Under the pieces are notes generated by a model. It searched no databases and was not told where the DNA came from. It saw nothing but the letters and a program-made list of their open reading frames with translations. A DNA stretch of 64,000 nucleotides from an uncultured Chryseobacterium sp. GTDB lineage: Bacteria > Bacteroidota > Bacteroidia > Flavobacteriales > Weeksellaceae. Positions 7,391 to 16,246 of the stretch are shown here, piece after piece. The stretch is taken from NCBI GenBank assembly GCA_913775525.1, contig CAJYLH010000041.1, forward strand, positions 1 to 64,000, in the 5' to 3' direction. Position numbers and translations under genes: made by a program. How positions within the stretch are numbered: position 1 is the first letter of the stretch; the number at the start of each line of letters is the position of its first letter.

Positions 7391-8977
7391 ATGACAACCG
7401 AAGAACTTCAGACTATCCTCAGCGGAAAGATCCTTTCCGGAGAATCAAAAGAAAAGCTGGCAGCGCTGCATAATGCTATCTCAGGTAAGGAATTCTCCGA
7501 TATCCTGGATGCTGAAGGCCATCAGTATGTCGAGTTTGTACAGGAAGGCGGCGGCGTATGGGGAACAGCGCTGGTGGGTTATCTGTACGGACTGGAAATT
7601 TTCGGCATCCGCTTCCTGAAAGTAGCCGGGACAAGTGCCGGAGCCATCAACACGATGCTTATCGCCGCATGCAGGACCAAAGCGGAAATGAAAAGCGAAA
7701 TCATCAGGGATATCCTGCTCAGCTGGAACTTTGCAGATTTTATGGACGGAAGGCGTTTCATTAAGAGAACGGTCCGTGCTATGCTCAATAACAAACATTT
7801 TCTTACCATTAATGCTATTATCGCTTCAATTATCATGGTGGTACTGGTCAGTATCCCTTTTGCCCTGTCTTCAGAAACGCCTTTAAAGGCCAAGCTGCTG
7901 TTCCTGATCCCGCTGATTCCTGTCCTGATCGTTACCCTGATCATTAAAATGCTGTATAACAGCTTCAGAAAGCATAACAGCGGACTGAATCCCGGAGACG
8001 TTTTCCTGGATACCATACAGGCCACCCTGGATGGATTCGGCGTACAGACCGTTGCTGAACTGAACAGGAAATTCGTTCAGAAAGAATATGACCTTAATGT
8101 CAATTACCGCTACGGAAACGGATATGAATATTACAATATCGCCCTCCAGAGCATTGAAGAAATCAAAAACAATAATCTGGAACATATTGACCAGACGCGG
8201 TACAGGATTTTCTACGAAAGTGCCCTGAACAATGACTACTACAAGAATAATCCTTTCTACCAGCTGAAATCCGAATACATCGTGGTTACCACGGATATCA
8301 ATGCCAAAATAAAGGTAGAGCTTCCTACCATGGCCAACCTGTACTGGTCTGAAGAGGAACTGAAGCATATAAGCCCGGCAGAATTCGTGCGTGCCTCCAT
8401 GTCGGTACCGTTCTTTTTTGAGCCTTTCCAGAAGAGAATCAATAAAGCAGAGGGTTCCGTACAATATGCCTGGAAGTTCTGGATGAATACCAAACCGGAA
8501 GACATTTATCCTGTAGGGGTTTTCATTGATGGAGGCAGCATTTCCAATTTCCCGATCGACCTGTTCCATGCAGAAGAGGTATTTTATCCGAGGATGCCGC
8601 TCTTTGGCGTCCAGCTCACCAGTGACTCCGATATCCTATCAGAAAAAGGAAAAACCAGCGAGCAGATTTTAAAGACCCCTTTTTCCTATGCCGGAAATAT
8701 CATTGACACGCTCAGGGGATTCAATGACAAATCGTTTCTTACCAAGCATACGTTTTATCACCTGTTCAGCATACAGACCGTAAACTGCGGCAAAAGCAGC
8801 TGGCTGAATTTCTTTATGAAGAGGACGGAAAAGGAAGAACTTTTTAACCGCGGTTTCCAGGCAGCGCTGGATTTCCTCAACCAGTTCGACTGGGAAAAAT
8901 ACAAGTGTGAAAGGATGATGCTGACGATGAAGGAAAAAAAGATCCTGAAGGAAGCCGATACGCCTACCGTAGGATAA
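7391..8977 (+). CDS. membrane-associated patatin-like phospholipase
   Basis: A 528-residue patatin-family lipid acyl hydrolase. The glycine-rich oxyanion segment (EGGGVWGTALVGYL, about 52-65) precedes the nucleophile elbow GTSAG (80-84, Ser82). The second half of the Ser-Asp dyad is Asp380 in FIDGGSISNFP. Between them lie two hydrophobic helices (about 141-190) separated by a short loop. They probably anchor the enzyme in the inner membrane and are unusual for compact patatins. The substrate is unknown; phospholipids are the usual guess. It follows corA by 82 bp on the same strand and precedes a small hypothetical gene, so the three might be co-transcribed. Confidence 0.85.
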   Translation: MTTEELQTILSGKILSGESKEKLAALHNAISGKEFSDILDAEGHQYVEFVQEGGGVWGTALVGYLYGLEIFGIRFLKVAGTSAGAINTMLIAACRTKAEMKSEIIRDILLSWNFADFMDGRRFIKRTVRAMLNNKHFLTINAIIASIIMVVLVSIPFALSSETPLKAKLLFLIPLIPVLIVTLIIKMLYNSFRKHNSGLNPGDVFLDTIQATLDGFGVQTVAELNRKFVQKEYDLNVNYRYGNGYEYYNIALQSIEEIKNNNLEHIDQTRYRIFYESALNNDYYKNNPFYQLKSEYIVVTTDINAKIKVELPTMANLYWSEEELKHISPAEFVRASMSVPFFFEPFQKRINKAEGSVQYAWKFWMNTKPEDIYPVGVFIDGGSISNFPIDLFHAEEVFYPRMPLFGVQLTSDSDILSEKGKTSEQILKTPFSYAGNIIDTLRGFNDKSFLTKHTFYHLFSIQTVNCGKSSWLNFFMKRTEKEELFNRGFQAALDFLNQFDWEKYKCERMMLTMKEKKILKEADTPTVG

Positions 8978-9023
8978 TTGCCGATTGGCAAAGAGTTCGT
9001 ATATTGACTATAAATTTCATCTC

Positions 9024-9392
9024 ATGATCAGCAAATCAGATTTAAGAACTCCCCTGTCCATACCTATTAACGAAGCAAGCACCCCGGCAGAGCGCTTCCA
9101 GAACCAGGTCCTGCGGCCCGTCCTGAAACTTCAGAATGACCTCTATATAAGCCTGTTTTCAAACTATGCATCCCGGCAGGCACCTGCATTCAGCTCGCTC
9201 ACTACGGAAAAGAAGCATCTCCTGATTGAACAGAGCCTGCAAAAAGACACTGTGCTGAAAAATACACTGATCGGCATCAGTATCGGCATGTTAACCGGAG
9301 AGGAGCTGGAAACCTATATCTCAGACAGCAAGACTTTCAACAAGAGAATCCTGGCTATGATTACAGAGAGGATCAAGAGCCAGGTGAAATAA
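9024..9392 (+). CDS. conserved-looking hypothetical protein
   Basis: A 122-residue, probably cytoplasmic, helical protein with no signal peptide and no membrane segment. Recognisable stretches are ERFQNQVLRPVLKLQNDLYI and a C-terminal KRILAMITERIKSQ. From memory, similar flavobacterial proteins exist and are sometimes labelled glyoxalase, but I see no VOC-fold metal residues here, so I assign no function. The ATG at 9024 is preferred over a TTG at 8985. It follows the patatin gene by 46 bp. Confidence 0.65.
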   Translation: MISKSDLRTPLSIPINEASTPAERFQNQVLRPVLKLQNDLYISLFSNYASRQAPAFSSLTTEKKHLLIEQSLQKDTVLKNTLIGISIGMLTGEELETYISDSKTFNKRILAMITERIKSQVK

Positions 9393-9424
9393 TGTGAGAC
9401 AGTTATGCCAATTTACTAAATGAA

Positions 9425-9976
9425 TTATACATCCGCCCATTTAGGTTTCTGCTTTAAAACTTCATGGTAGACCGGGCAGCTTTCATCATGGCACCCTTTC
9501 AGGTAGCCTGTGCTCATCAGAAATTCGTTGACAATCTCCCCGCCGGTAAATTTGAAAGTCTTTTTAAACAGCTTCATCCATTCCGGCAATGTTTTCGGGT
9601 GATGGTGATCCAGCCACTGCCCGAAAGAACCGAACTCTTCCTGTAATCCCATAATAGTTTTGGCATTTTCTATAGCCGCATTCACTTTCAGCCTGTTCCT
9701 GATGATTCCGGAATCATTCAAGAGCCGTTCACGGTCATCTTCCGTGTAAGCAGCTACTTTCTGAATATCAAAATTGTGGTATGCTTCCCTGAAACCTTCC
9801 TCTTTCTTTAAGATAGTTTCCCAGCTGAGTCCGGCCTGGTTAATTTCCATAACGAGCCTGCCGAACAGTTCATTATCGTCATGGATCGGGAACCCGTAAT
9901 AATGGTCATGGTATTTTTTATGAAGGGCTTTTCTGCTTTCAGGCTGCATGCTTTCTATGGCTGAACAATAACTCAT
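9425..9976 (-). CDS. tag: DNA-3-methyladenine glycosylase I
   Basis: A 183-residue base-excision repair enzyme that removes 3-methyladenine from alkylated DNA. The N-terminal Cys4 and the C-terminal GCHDESCPVYHE segment supply the zinc-binding Cys/His set typical of Tag. The NELFGRLVMEINQAGLSWETIL segment is the family hallmark, with the catalytic Glu followed by QAGLSW. The length fits the family (about 185-190). It is a single gene. A TATCTTTG -7 element at about 9997-10004 gives a 20-nt leader. Confidence 0.92.
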   Translation of the reverse strand: MSYCSAIESMQPESRKALHKKYHDHYYGFPIHDDNELFGRLVMEINQAGLSWETILKKEEGFREAYHNFDIQKVAAYTEDDRERLLNDSGIIRNRLKVNAAIENAKTIMGLQEEFGSFGQWLDHHHPKTLPEWMKLFKKTFKFTGGEIVNEFLMSTGYLKGCHDESCPVYHEVLKQKPKWADV

Positions 9977-10131
9977 TGTTAAGTATTAATTTGAAACAAA
10001 GATAAGATGTGTTTGTGACAACTGTCAGTCAGCAGGATCATTTAATTGTACTAATGTATACCTTTTTCAGGGTAAACTTGATCCGGATACTTTTTTGGCT
10101 ACTCCATTCAAAAGGGAAAAAAGCATTTACT

Positions 10132-10662
10132 CTATAATTTTTCAATATAGTCCAGATACAGAGGAATACTTGCTTCAACATGTTCTGATGAAGGGTCCTG
10201 TTCCAGACCATAATAGACAAACGGCTCACAGTAATTGGCCTTTACGTAGTCAAAAGTCAGTTCAAACGGCCTTAGAAGCTCTTTCATTGTATATTTGTAC
10301 CTGCCTGAGGCACTGAAATCCTTATGGTTCACCCCGGCAGATATTGCTAAGGCGATCTTCTTTCCTTGCATTTTAAAGCCACTGCTGCTTCCGTAAGCCC
10401 AACCGTACAGAAGTACCTCGTCAAACCATTTTTTCAGTAACGGCGGGCTGCTGAACCAATACAACGGAAACTGAAATATGATTCTATCATAGGCTTCAAT
10501 TAATTTCTGTTCTTTTTCCACATCAAACTTTCCTTCCGGATAGGCTTTGTATAATTCATACACCGTATATCTTTCCGGAAACTGATTCAATACTTCAACC
10601 CATCTTTTATTAATAACAGAAGTCTCCATAGTGGGGTGGATAACCATGATCAATGTTTTCAT
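10132..10662 (-). CDS. NAD(P)H-dependent flavin oxidoreductase, MdaB/KefF type
   Basis: A 176-residue flavodoxin_2-fold enzyme expected to bind FMN or FAD and reduce quinones. The diagnostic FPLYWFSSPPLLKKWFDEVL and the following YGWAYG match the NQO1/MdaB/KefF group, and IIFQFP precedes the isoalloxazine-binding loop. It is divergent from an HxlR-type regulator with an inverted repeat between them. In many bacteria this pairing controls quinone- or electrophile-inducible reductases, so the regulator probably controls this gene. Confidence 0.87.
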   Translation of the reverse strand: MKTLIMVIHPTMETSVINKRWVEVLNQFPERYTVYELYKAYPEGKFDVEKEQKLIEAYDRIIFQFPLYWFSSPPLLKKWFDEVLLYGWAYGSSSGFKMQGKKIALAISAGVNHKDFSASGRYKYTMKELLRPFELTFDYVKANYCEPFVYYGLEQDPSSEHVEASIPLYLDYIEKL

Positions 10663-10696
10663 ATTCTAAATTTCTTTTTCAAAAATAATAGATGTA

Positions 10697-10750
10697 ACTT
10701 ACATTTTCAACATAGGCAACCCATTGTATGGTACTATAAAAAATGTAAGT
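10697..10750. promoter_or_regulatory. inverted repeat in the oxidoreductase/hxlR divergent region
   Basis: ACTTACATTTT at 10697-10707 and its exact reverse complement at 10740-10750 frame the 32 bp between the divergent genes. The right arm touches the hxlR start codon. The arrangement suits an HxlR dimer that represses the reductase and itself. Confidence 0.5.
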
Positions 10751-10751
10751 A

Positions 10752-11123
10752 ATGACTAAAATAAAAGAGACATCAACGAATTTTGCCAATAAGAAAGCCC
10801 TTACAGAAGAGTGTCCTGAATTGTATGCCTCAAAGCTTATAGGCGGGCAGTGGTCGCTGGCGATCTGCAGCTACCTTATCAACGGAAAATTAAGGTTCGG
10901 GGAACTGAGGAAAAGCCTGGGAAATATCACCGAGCGAATGCTTACACTTCAGTTAAGGCGGCTGGAAGAAGATAACATTGTCACACGAACGGTTTATGCG
11001 GAAGTTCCTCCCAGGGTTGAATATGAACTGACGGAAATCGGCTATCAATTAAAACCGGTTATAGAAGAACTGGATAAATGGGGAACATTACATAAGGCCA
11101 GCCTTAAAGACTCTTCCACTTAA
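10752..11123 (+). CDS. HxlR-family transcriptional regulator
   Basis: A 123-residue winged-helix regulator of the HxlR/MarR-like family. The typical Cys near the N-terminus (EECPELYASKLIGGQWS) is followed by the recognition region (LRFGELRKSLGNITERMLTLQLRRLEEDNIV) and the wing (YAEVPPRVEYELTEIG). HxlR proteins usually sense electrophiles or aldehydes through that conserved Cys. It is divergent from a flavin oxidoreductase, its likely target, and has an 11-bp inverted repeat upstream. A terminator follows. Confidence 0.9.
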   Translation: MTKIKETSTNFANKKALTEECPELYASKLIGGQWSLAICSYLINGKLRFGELRKSLGNITERMLTLQLRRLEEDNIVTRTVYAEVPPRVEYELTEIGYQLKPVIEELDKWGTLHKASLKDSST

Positions 11124-11128
11124 ACAAA

Positions 11129-11157
11129 AAAACCTCCGATTGATTTTCGGAGGTTTT
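11129..11157. terminator. bidirectional terminator between hxlR and the efflux operon
   Basis: AAAACCTCCGA (11129-11139) pairs perfectly with 11147-11157 around a 7-nt loop, with T on both outgoing strands. It ends both the hxlR transcript and the convergent efflux operon. Confidence 0.8.
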
Positions 11158-11177
11158 AGTATGGTTTGAAATAAAAA

Positions 11178-12752
11178 TTAATGTACGTTGCTGAGATCTA
11201 TTTTTTCCTTGCTTTTCCGTTCTTTGATGAACAGGATAAACGGAATACATACCAGGAATACAACTCCAAGATAGAGGAATACATCCATATAGGAAAGCAC
11301 GGTCGCCTGTTTCGTCACCGATAAATCAAGAATCTTGTAAGCGGCATTCATAGCGGCATCCGGTGACATCCCTTTTGATATAAAGCTTGCTTTTAATCCG
11401 TTCAGCCGTTGCTGCACATCGAAGCTGTTTTCATCCAGATGGGAAATCAGGTTAACCCTGTGCTTCTGGCTTTCATTGGCTATAAACGTAGTGATCGCGG
11501 CAATACCGAATGAACCTCCTAGCTGCCTCATCATTCCGGTAAAAGCAGCTCCCTGTCCGATTTCCTGGCCTTTCAGCGTACTCAGTGACAGCGAGGTAAT
11601 CGGGATGAACAATAAGCCCAATCCGGCTCCCCGTACAATCAGCATCCAGAAAAAAGCATCCTTTCCGGTATCCGGGGTGAGAATTTTATATCCCCAGAAG
11701 CTGTAAATAAAGAATATGAAAAGCCCCAGTGCCACCAGGATCTGCTGTTTTGCACCTTTCGTAAGCAGCTTTCCGATAATCGGCATCATGAAAGCGGTGG
11801 TGAGCGCTGCCGGGATCATCAGTGCCCCCGACTGTAAGGCTGTCCAGCCCAGAATACTCTGCGTATAGAGCGGAACAATAAACGTGGACCCATACAACCC
11901 GAACCCGAGCACGAAGGACATGACGGTACCGATCCGGAGATTCCCGTTTTTCAGTACCCTCAGCTCCACAATGGGGTATTTGAAGGTAAGTTCCCGCCAC
12001 AGGAATAGAATGAATCCGATGACTGCAGTAGCCGTGAAAGCGATGATCATCCCGCTTTCGAACCAGTCTTCCTCATGGCCTCTTTCCAGGATAAACTGCA
12101 AAGAACCAACGGTAGCTGCCAGCAAAGCAATCCCGATCCAGTCTACATCGGATACTTTCCGTTTTTCAGCATACTTCGGACTCCTTACAAACTGGAGCGT
12201 CATTAAGGTAGCTGCAATCCCGATCGGGATATTAATATAGAAAATATACGGCCAGCTGTAATTATCCACAATATATCCTCCTAACGGCGGACCTAATGTA
12301 GGGCCGATGATGACCCCCAAACCGTAAATGGCCTGGGCCATACTTCTCTTTTCAACCGGATAAGATTCCGTGATGATGGTTTGTGAAGTTACCAGAAGGG
12401 CTCCCCCTCCGATTCCCTGCATCAGCCTGAAAAACACGAGTTCCCAGATGTTGGTGGCATTTCCGCAGAGAAATGAGAAGACAGTAAAGATGATGATGGA
12501 GGCCGCAAAATAATTCCTTCTCCCGAACTGCTGTGACAGCCAGCTGGTCATCGGTACAATGATTACGTTACCAATGGCATAGGCAGTAATCACCCATCCC
12601 ACTTCAGAAAGTGTAGCCCCAAGGTTCCCTTTCATCTCATTCAGCGCCACATTCACGATGGTAGAGTCTACAATTTCAAGCAAAGCGCACAGAATAGCGG
12701 TAATCGTTATGATTACCCTCCGGGCTCCGTATTCTACTAATGAATCCTGCAT
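11178..12752 (-). CDS. DHA2-family MFS drug efflux transporter (EmrB/QacA type)
   Basis: A 524-residue inner-membrane proton/drug antiporter with about 14 transmembrane helices. Family signatures are the TM1 start (LEIVDSTIVNVALNEM, motif D1), motif A (SQQFGRRNYF), and motif C in TM5 (GLGVIIGPTLGPPLGGYI). It is the last gene of a tetR-tolC-emrA-emrB operon and should form a tripartite pump with the HlyD-type adaptor and TolC-type channel upstream. A 152-bp gap with an 11-bp inverted repeat separates it from the adaptor gene. The substrates are unknown. Confidence 0.9.
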   Translation of the reverse strand: MQDSLVEYGARRVIITITAILCALLEIVDSTIVNVALNEMKGNLGATLSEVGWVITAYAIGNVIIVPMTSWLSQQFGRRNYFAASIIIFTVFSFLCGNATNIWELVFFRLMQGIGGGALLVTSQTIITESYPVEKRSMAQAIYGLGVIIGPTLGPPLGGYIVDNYSWPYIFYINIPIGIAATLMTLQFVRSPKYAEKRKVSDVDWIGIALLAATVGSLQFILERGHEEDWFESGMIIAFTATAVIGFILFLWRELTFKYPIVELRVLKNGNLRIGTVMSFVLGFGLYGSTFIVPLYTQSILGWTALQSGALMIPAALTTAFMMPIIGKLLTKGAKQQILVALGLFIFFIYSFWGYKILTPDTGKDAFFWMLIVRGAGLGLLFIPITSLSLSTLKGQEIGQGAAFTGMMRQLGGSFGIAAITTFIANESQKHRVNLISHLDENSFDVQQRLNGLKASFISKGMSPDAAMNAAYKILDLSVTKQATVLSYMDVFLYLGVVFLVCIPFILFIKERKSKEKIDLSNVH

Positions 12753-12785
12753 AATTTATACGATGTATTTTTGTGCGATATTAAA

Positions 12786-12890
12786 TGTAATAAAGTGCTT
12801 CTGTATGTTGCAATGATGATCCTACATTCTTTCAATTCCTCTTCATAAAGCCGAATGAATAGAATCATCAGTCATCAATACTTTATTACA
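12786..12890. repeat. 11-bp inverted repeat inside the efflux operon
   Basis: TGTAATAAAGT at 12786-12796 and its exact reverse complement at 12880-12890 bound most of the 152-bp gap between the adaptor and transporter genes. It could fold a long-range hairpin in the mRNA or be a protein-binding pair. There is no T run, so it is not a standard terminator. Confidence 0.45.
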
Positions 12891-12904
12891 CTCATACATC
12901 CCTA

Positions 12905-14008
12905 CTATTTAAGAGAAACCTCCACTTTCACATTCATCCCGGTTCTCAGCCTTTTCGCGATATTTTTGTCAAGGTTCACAAAGTCAATCTTCACAGGAAG
13001 CCTTTGCACTACTTTTACGAAGTTACCGCTGGCGTTATCGGGAGGAAGGATAGAGAATGTGGCGCCGGTTGCCGGAGAGAACGAGCTAACCACCCCATTG
13101 AATTCCTGATCAGGGAAGGCATCAATCTCCACTTTCACTTTCTGGCCTTCCACCATTTTATCTACCTGGGTTTCTTTAAAGTTGGCCACTACCCATTTCT
13201 GGTCGTTTTTAACCAAAGCAAAGAGCTGCGCCCCGGCCTGTAGGTACTGTCCGGCCTGGATCGGCACTTTTCCTGCGTAACCGTCTTCAGGAGCTACAAT
13301 AACGGTATATGAAAGGTTTAATTTAGCATTTTCCACGTCTACTTCACGCTGCTTAGCCACTGAACCTGCCACGCTGATCTGCTGTGAGCTGGCTGCCGTC
13401 TGGGAAGAAGCGATATTGGTCTGCTGTGCAATCTGGTTCCTCTGGTCAATCAAAACCTGCAGCTGCTTATCGGCAGTCTGTTTTGCGGCTAAAGCCTGCT
13501 CATATTGCTGCTCCGTGATAGAATGGTCTTTTACCAGGTTGGCATATCTCTTCAGATCCTGGGTAGTTTTCCATACATTGACTTTAGCTGCCTCAATCTG
13601 CGCATTGGCTGTCGTTACTGCTGCCTGTGAAGAACCTATGTTCTTGGAGGTTGCGGTAGTGGAAGCTTCGGCATTGGAGATATTGCTTTTTGCAGTGCTC
13701 AGTGCTGCCTGAGCCTGTTCAAGCGCCATTTTCTGGTCCCTGTTATCCAGGACCACTAATGTGTCCCCTTTTTTGACGAACTGGTTATCTTTCACTTTCA
13801 CTTCTGTTACATAACCCGATATTTTAGAGATTACGGGTGCCATATTGGACGTGATCTGTGCATCATCCGTTTCTTCATGAGACTGTCTGTATGTATAGGT
13901 ATTGTACCCGTAGATTCCTCCTCCGATTAAAACAACCGCCAGGATAATAGGGAAAACCAGGCTCTTTTTCTTTTTTGGTTCCGCTGATGGTGTAGTATTA
14001 TTTTCCAT
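12905..14008 (-). CDS. HlyD-family membrane fusion protein (EmrA type)
   Basis: A 367-residue periplasmic adaptor. A short cytoplasmic tail (KKKK) is followed by one N-terminal transmembrane helix (LVFPIILAVVLIGGGIYGY). The split lipoyl/barrel-sandwich hybrid domain comes next (TEVKVKDNQFVKKGDTLVVL, and later APEDGYAGKVPIQAGQYLQAG). Between its halves is a long Ala/Gln-rich coiled-coil hairpin (about 105-215). The C-terminal beta-barrel contains KWVVANFKETQ. It links the MFS pump to the TolC channel. It starts 23 nt after tolC. Confidence 0.92.
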   Translation of the reverse strand: MENNTTPSAEPKKKKSLVFPIILAVVLIGGGIYGYNTYTYRQSHEETDDAQITSNMAPVISKISGYVTEVKVKDNQFVKKGDTLVVLDNRDQKMALEQAQAALSTAKSNISNAEASTTATSKNIGSSQAAVTTANAQIEAAKVNVWKTTQDLKRYANLVKDHSITEQQYEQALAAKQTADKQLQVLIDQRNQIAQQTNIASSQTAASSQQISVAGSVAKQREVDVENAKLNLSYTVIVAPEDGYAGKVPIQAGQYLQAGAQLFALVKNDQKWVVANFKETQVDKMVEGQKVKVEIDAFPDQEFNGVVSSFSPATGATFSILPPDNASGNFVKVVQRLPVKIDFVNLDKNIAKRLRTGMNVKVEVSLK

Positions 14009-14031
14009 TGTTGAGTATCGTTCTTGATTTT

Positions 14032-15342
14032 TTATTTATTTGTTAAAGTTCCTGTTGTCTGTAATAATTTTCTGTAAGCCAGTGCTGCATCTGCTTTCGC
14101 ATTGATTACCCCTACATTGGCAGCGATCTGTGCTGCATCGGCATCCAGCAGTTCCGTCATTGTAGCAAGGCCGTTATCATATTTGTTCTTGGTAATCCTG
14201 TAATTCTCATTGGCCTGCTCTGCAGACTTTTCGAAAACAGCAATCCTCTTTTTGGAATAGTCTGTATTCTGGTACTCCCTGTTGACATCAAGCTTGATGT
14301 TATCATTGAGCAGTTCGTTGGTTGCTGCCAACTGCATTTCCAGGGCTTTAGACTGCTTCAATGAAGAGTTTTCCTTCCAGATATTGGACAGGTTGTATGA
14401 GATCCCGACACCAACGTTCACCGCGTTATAAATGGTTAGAAACTTAGGAATATCTGCGGCCACATAACCTCCGGTAAAAGCAATGGAAGGCAGGTTTTCC
14501 GCCTTAGCGGATTTTGTCCCGAGTGCAGCAGCCTGCCTCTGTTTATCCAGCGCCTGAAGGTCTTTACGGTTTTCCCTGGCGGTACTGATGTAATAATCCA
14601 CAGGTTTCATATCTTCTCCTTCCTCAATATAATTCTGGTCCACCTCTATTTCCGTGGTTTCAGGAATTCCCAGCAACAGGTCCATATTGATATTGGCAAT
14701 ATTATAGTTGTTTTTGGCTTCCAGCAGCTGGAGCTCAATATTGGATGTCTGGAGATTGGCTTTCAAACGGTCATTCCTTGCAATAACACCGTTATTTTCA
14801 AGTTTCAGGAAAGTCTCATCCCTCTGCTGGGAGGCCGTAAGGTTCTCTTCCAGCACCCTGATCGCCTGATTGGCCTTGAAAAGGTTGTTATACGCCTGGG
14901 CCACATTGTAAGCAATAGCGGTTTTATCATTTTCCGTATTGAGTTTGGACGCTTCTACCAGGTATTTTGCAGATTCAATCCCGTACCTGATCCTTCCGCC
15001 GCTGTAGATCGGAATGCTGAGGTTGGCCGATCCGTAGGCTACCTGATGGACTTCAGGACCGCCTCCGGCTACCCCGGGAAGTTTAATATTGATGTTGGGT
15101 TTCAGAGGGAGGTACATGTAACTTCCGGATACTTTCAGTTCCGGTAACTGCCTGTTTTTGGCCTCAAGAAGATCTGCGGTGGCCTCTTCGATTTTTGCGG
15201 CATCGATTTTCAGGCTTTTGCTGTTCTGGATACCCAGCTGTACAGCTTCATCAAGGGTAAGGGTCCTTTTCTCCTGTGCATTTGTGTTTGCGAAGCCCAC
15301 GAACAGGGCCAGTGCAATAACGGAGTTATTTATTTTCTTCAT
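14032..15342 (-). CDS. TolC-family outer-membrane efflux protein
   Basis: A 436-residue OEP-family channel with a signal peptide (VIALALFVGFANTNA) and the usual duplicated helical coiled-coil architecture. Typical segments are LTLDEAVQLGIQNSKSLKID at the mature N-terminus, YNVAQAYNNLFKANQAI in the first repeat and NKYDNGLATMTELLDADA in the second. It provides the outer-membrane exit for the pump encoded downstream. Its start overlaps the tetR stop by 17 nt (15326-15342), implying translational coupling. Confidence 0.92.
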   Translation of the reverse strand: MKKINNSVIALALFVGFANTNAQEKRTLTLDEAVQLGIQNSKSLKIDAAKIEEATADLLEAKNRQLPELKVSGSYMYLPLKPNINIKLPGVAGGGPEVHQVAYGSANLSIPIYSGGRIRYGIESAKYLVEASKLNTENDKTAIAYNVAQAYNNLFKANQAIRVLEENLTASQQRDETFLKLENNGVIARNDRLKANLQTSNIELQLLEAKNNYNIANINMDLLLGIPETTEIEVDQNYIEEGEDMKPVDYYISTARENRKDLQALDKQRQAAALGTKSAKAENLPSIAFTGGYVAADIPKFLTIYNAVNVGVGISYNLSNIWKENSSLKQSKALEMQLAATNELLNDNIKLDVNREYQNTDYSKKRIAVFEKSAEQANENYRITKNKYDNGLATMTELLDADAAQIAANVGVINAKADAALAYRKLLQTTGTLTNK

Positions 15343-15952
15343 AACCTAAAAGGTCTTTTAATATGTATTTAATGTGTGTATTGAGCTCGCTGTAATATTC
15401 TTCATCAAAAACATCTTCATCATCGGTATTGTTTAAAAATTCCTTGTACATTTCCTTGGCATTGGAGGCATAAAACAGGGTTCCGCTTACGGTAGAATGC
15501 AACAGATAAATAGGAGGCCTTTTGGTAAATACCCCACTCTTCAGTCCGGCTTCCAGGATCTGCGAATACAGCCCGATGAATCCCAGTTTCGTCTGTTTCA
15601 GAAATTCTATGATCTGCAGGCTTTTGGTATGGAGCTGTTCCCGCTGCATAATCCTGTAAAAGCATTTGTGTACTTTTACCCTTTCTGTAAACTGATCCAC
15701 CAGCTTCTCTATTTTTACCCATTCATTGATATCGGTCCTGTCCATAATATCCTTCGAAAGGAACTGTCCTTCATTCATCCTGTACTCCACCAGTTTTTCA
15801 TACAGCTTTTCTTTAGAACCGAAATAATAGGAAATCATAGAGATGTTTACATTGGCTGCTTTGGCTATTTCGCGGGTGGATGTTCCTTCAAACCCTTTTT
15901 CCGCAAAAAGGCTTTCAGCAGCAAATAAAATATTCTCTTCTTTTGATATCAT
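15326..15952 (-). CDS. TetR-family repressor of the efflux operon
   Basis: A 208-residue TetR/AcrR regulator. The N-terminal helix-turn-helix reads FAEKGFEGTSTREIAKAANV then NISMISYYFGSKEKLYEKL, a textbook TetR DNA-binding domain. The C-terminal ligand domain (60-208) is unassigned. It is the first gene of the pump operon. A perfect 16-bp palindrome (15999-16014) overlaps the -33 box of its promoter, so it probably represses itself and the pump and releases on drug binding. Confidence 0.92.
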   Translation of the reverse strand: MISKEENILFAAESLFAEKGFEGTSTREIAKAANVNISMISYYFGSKEKLYEKLVEYRMNEGQFLSKDIMDRTDINEWVKIEKLVDQFTERVKVHKCFYRIMQREQLHTKSLQIIEFLKQTKLGFIGLYSQILEAGLKSGVFTKRPPIYLLHSTVSGTLFYASNAKEMYKEFLNNTDDEDVFDEEYYSELNTHIKYILKDLLGYEENK

Positions 15953-15974
15953 GTATACTTCTATTTTCCGGGTG

Positions 15975-16014
15975 CAAAGATAATCAAGATTTAAACAAAA
16001 TCAAACGTTTGATT
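15975..16014 (-). promoter_or_regulatory. promoter and palindromic operator of the tetR-efflux operon
   Basis: On the minus strand, TTTG (16005-16002) and TATCTTTG (15982-15975) are 19 nt apart, an excellent Bacteroidota promoter about 22 nt before the tetR ATG. The perfect palindrome AATCAAACGTTTGATT at 15999-16014 covers the -33 box, which is the expected place for a TetR-type operator. Confidence 0.75.
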
Positions 16015-16246
16015 GATTTTTAATTTATTTTTAATTTTTGCTTCATATAATTCTATATAAACCCAGGCTTACATTCAATTGTAAATGAAATTACACAGCA
16101 GCTATCCGATGCTCATCAATAATCAATCCAAAAAATAATTGTTGAAAACACATAGTAAGAAATGCATATAAAAAACTGACTTAAAAGCAGTTAAACATCA
16201 GCACAACATTCTGTCCTGATGCTAATAATAATTAAAAGGGATGGTT

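Noticed and set aside
7883-8569. A 228-codon minus-strand frame inside the patatin gene
   Set aside because: Antisense to conserved patatin residues (near Asp380), with no domain; judged a shadow.
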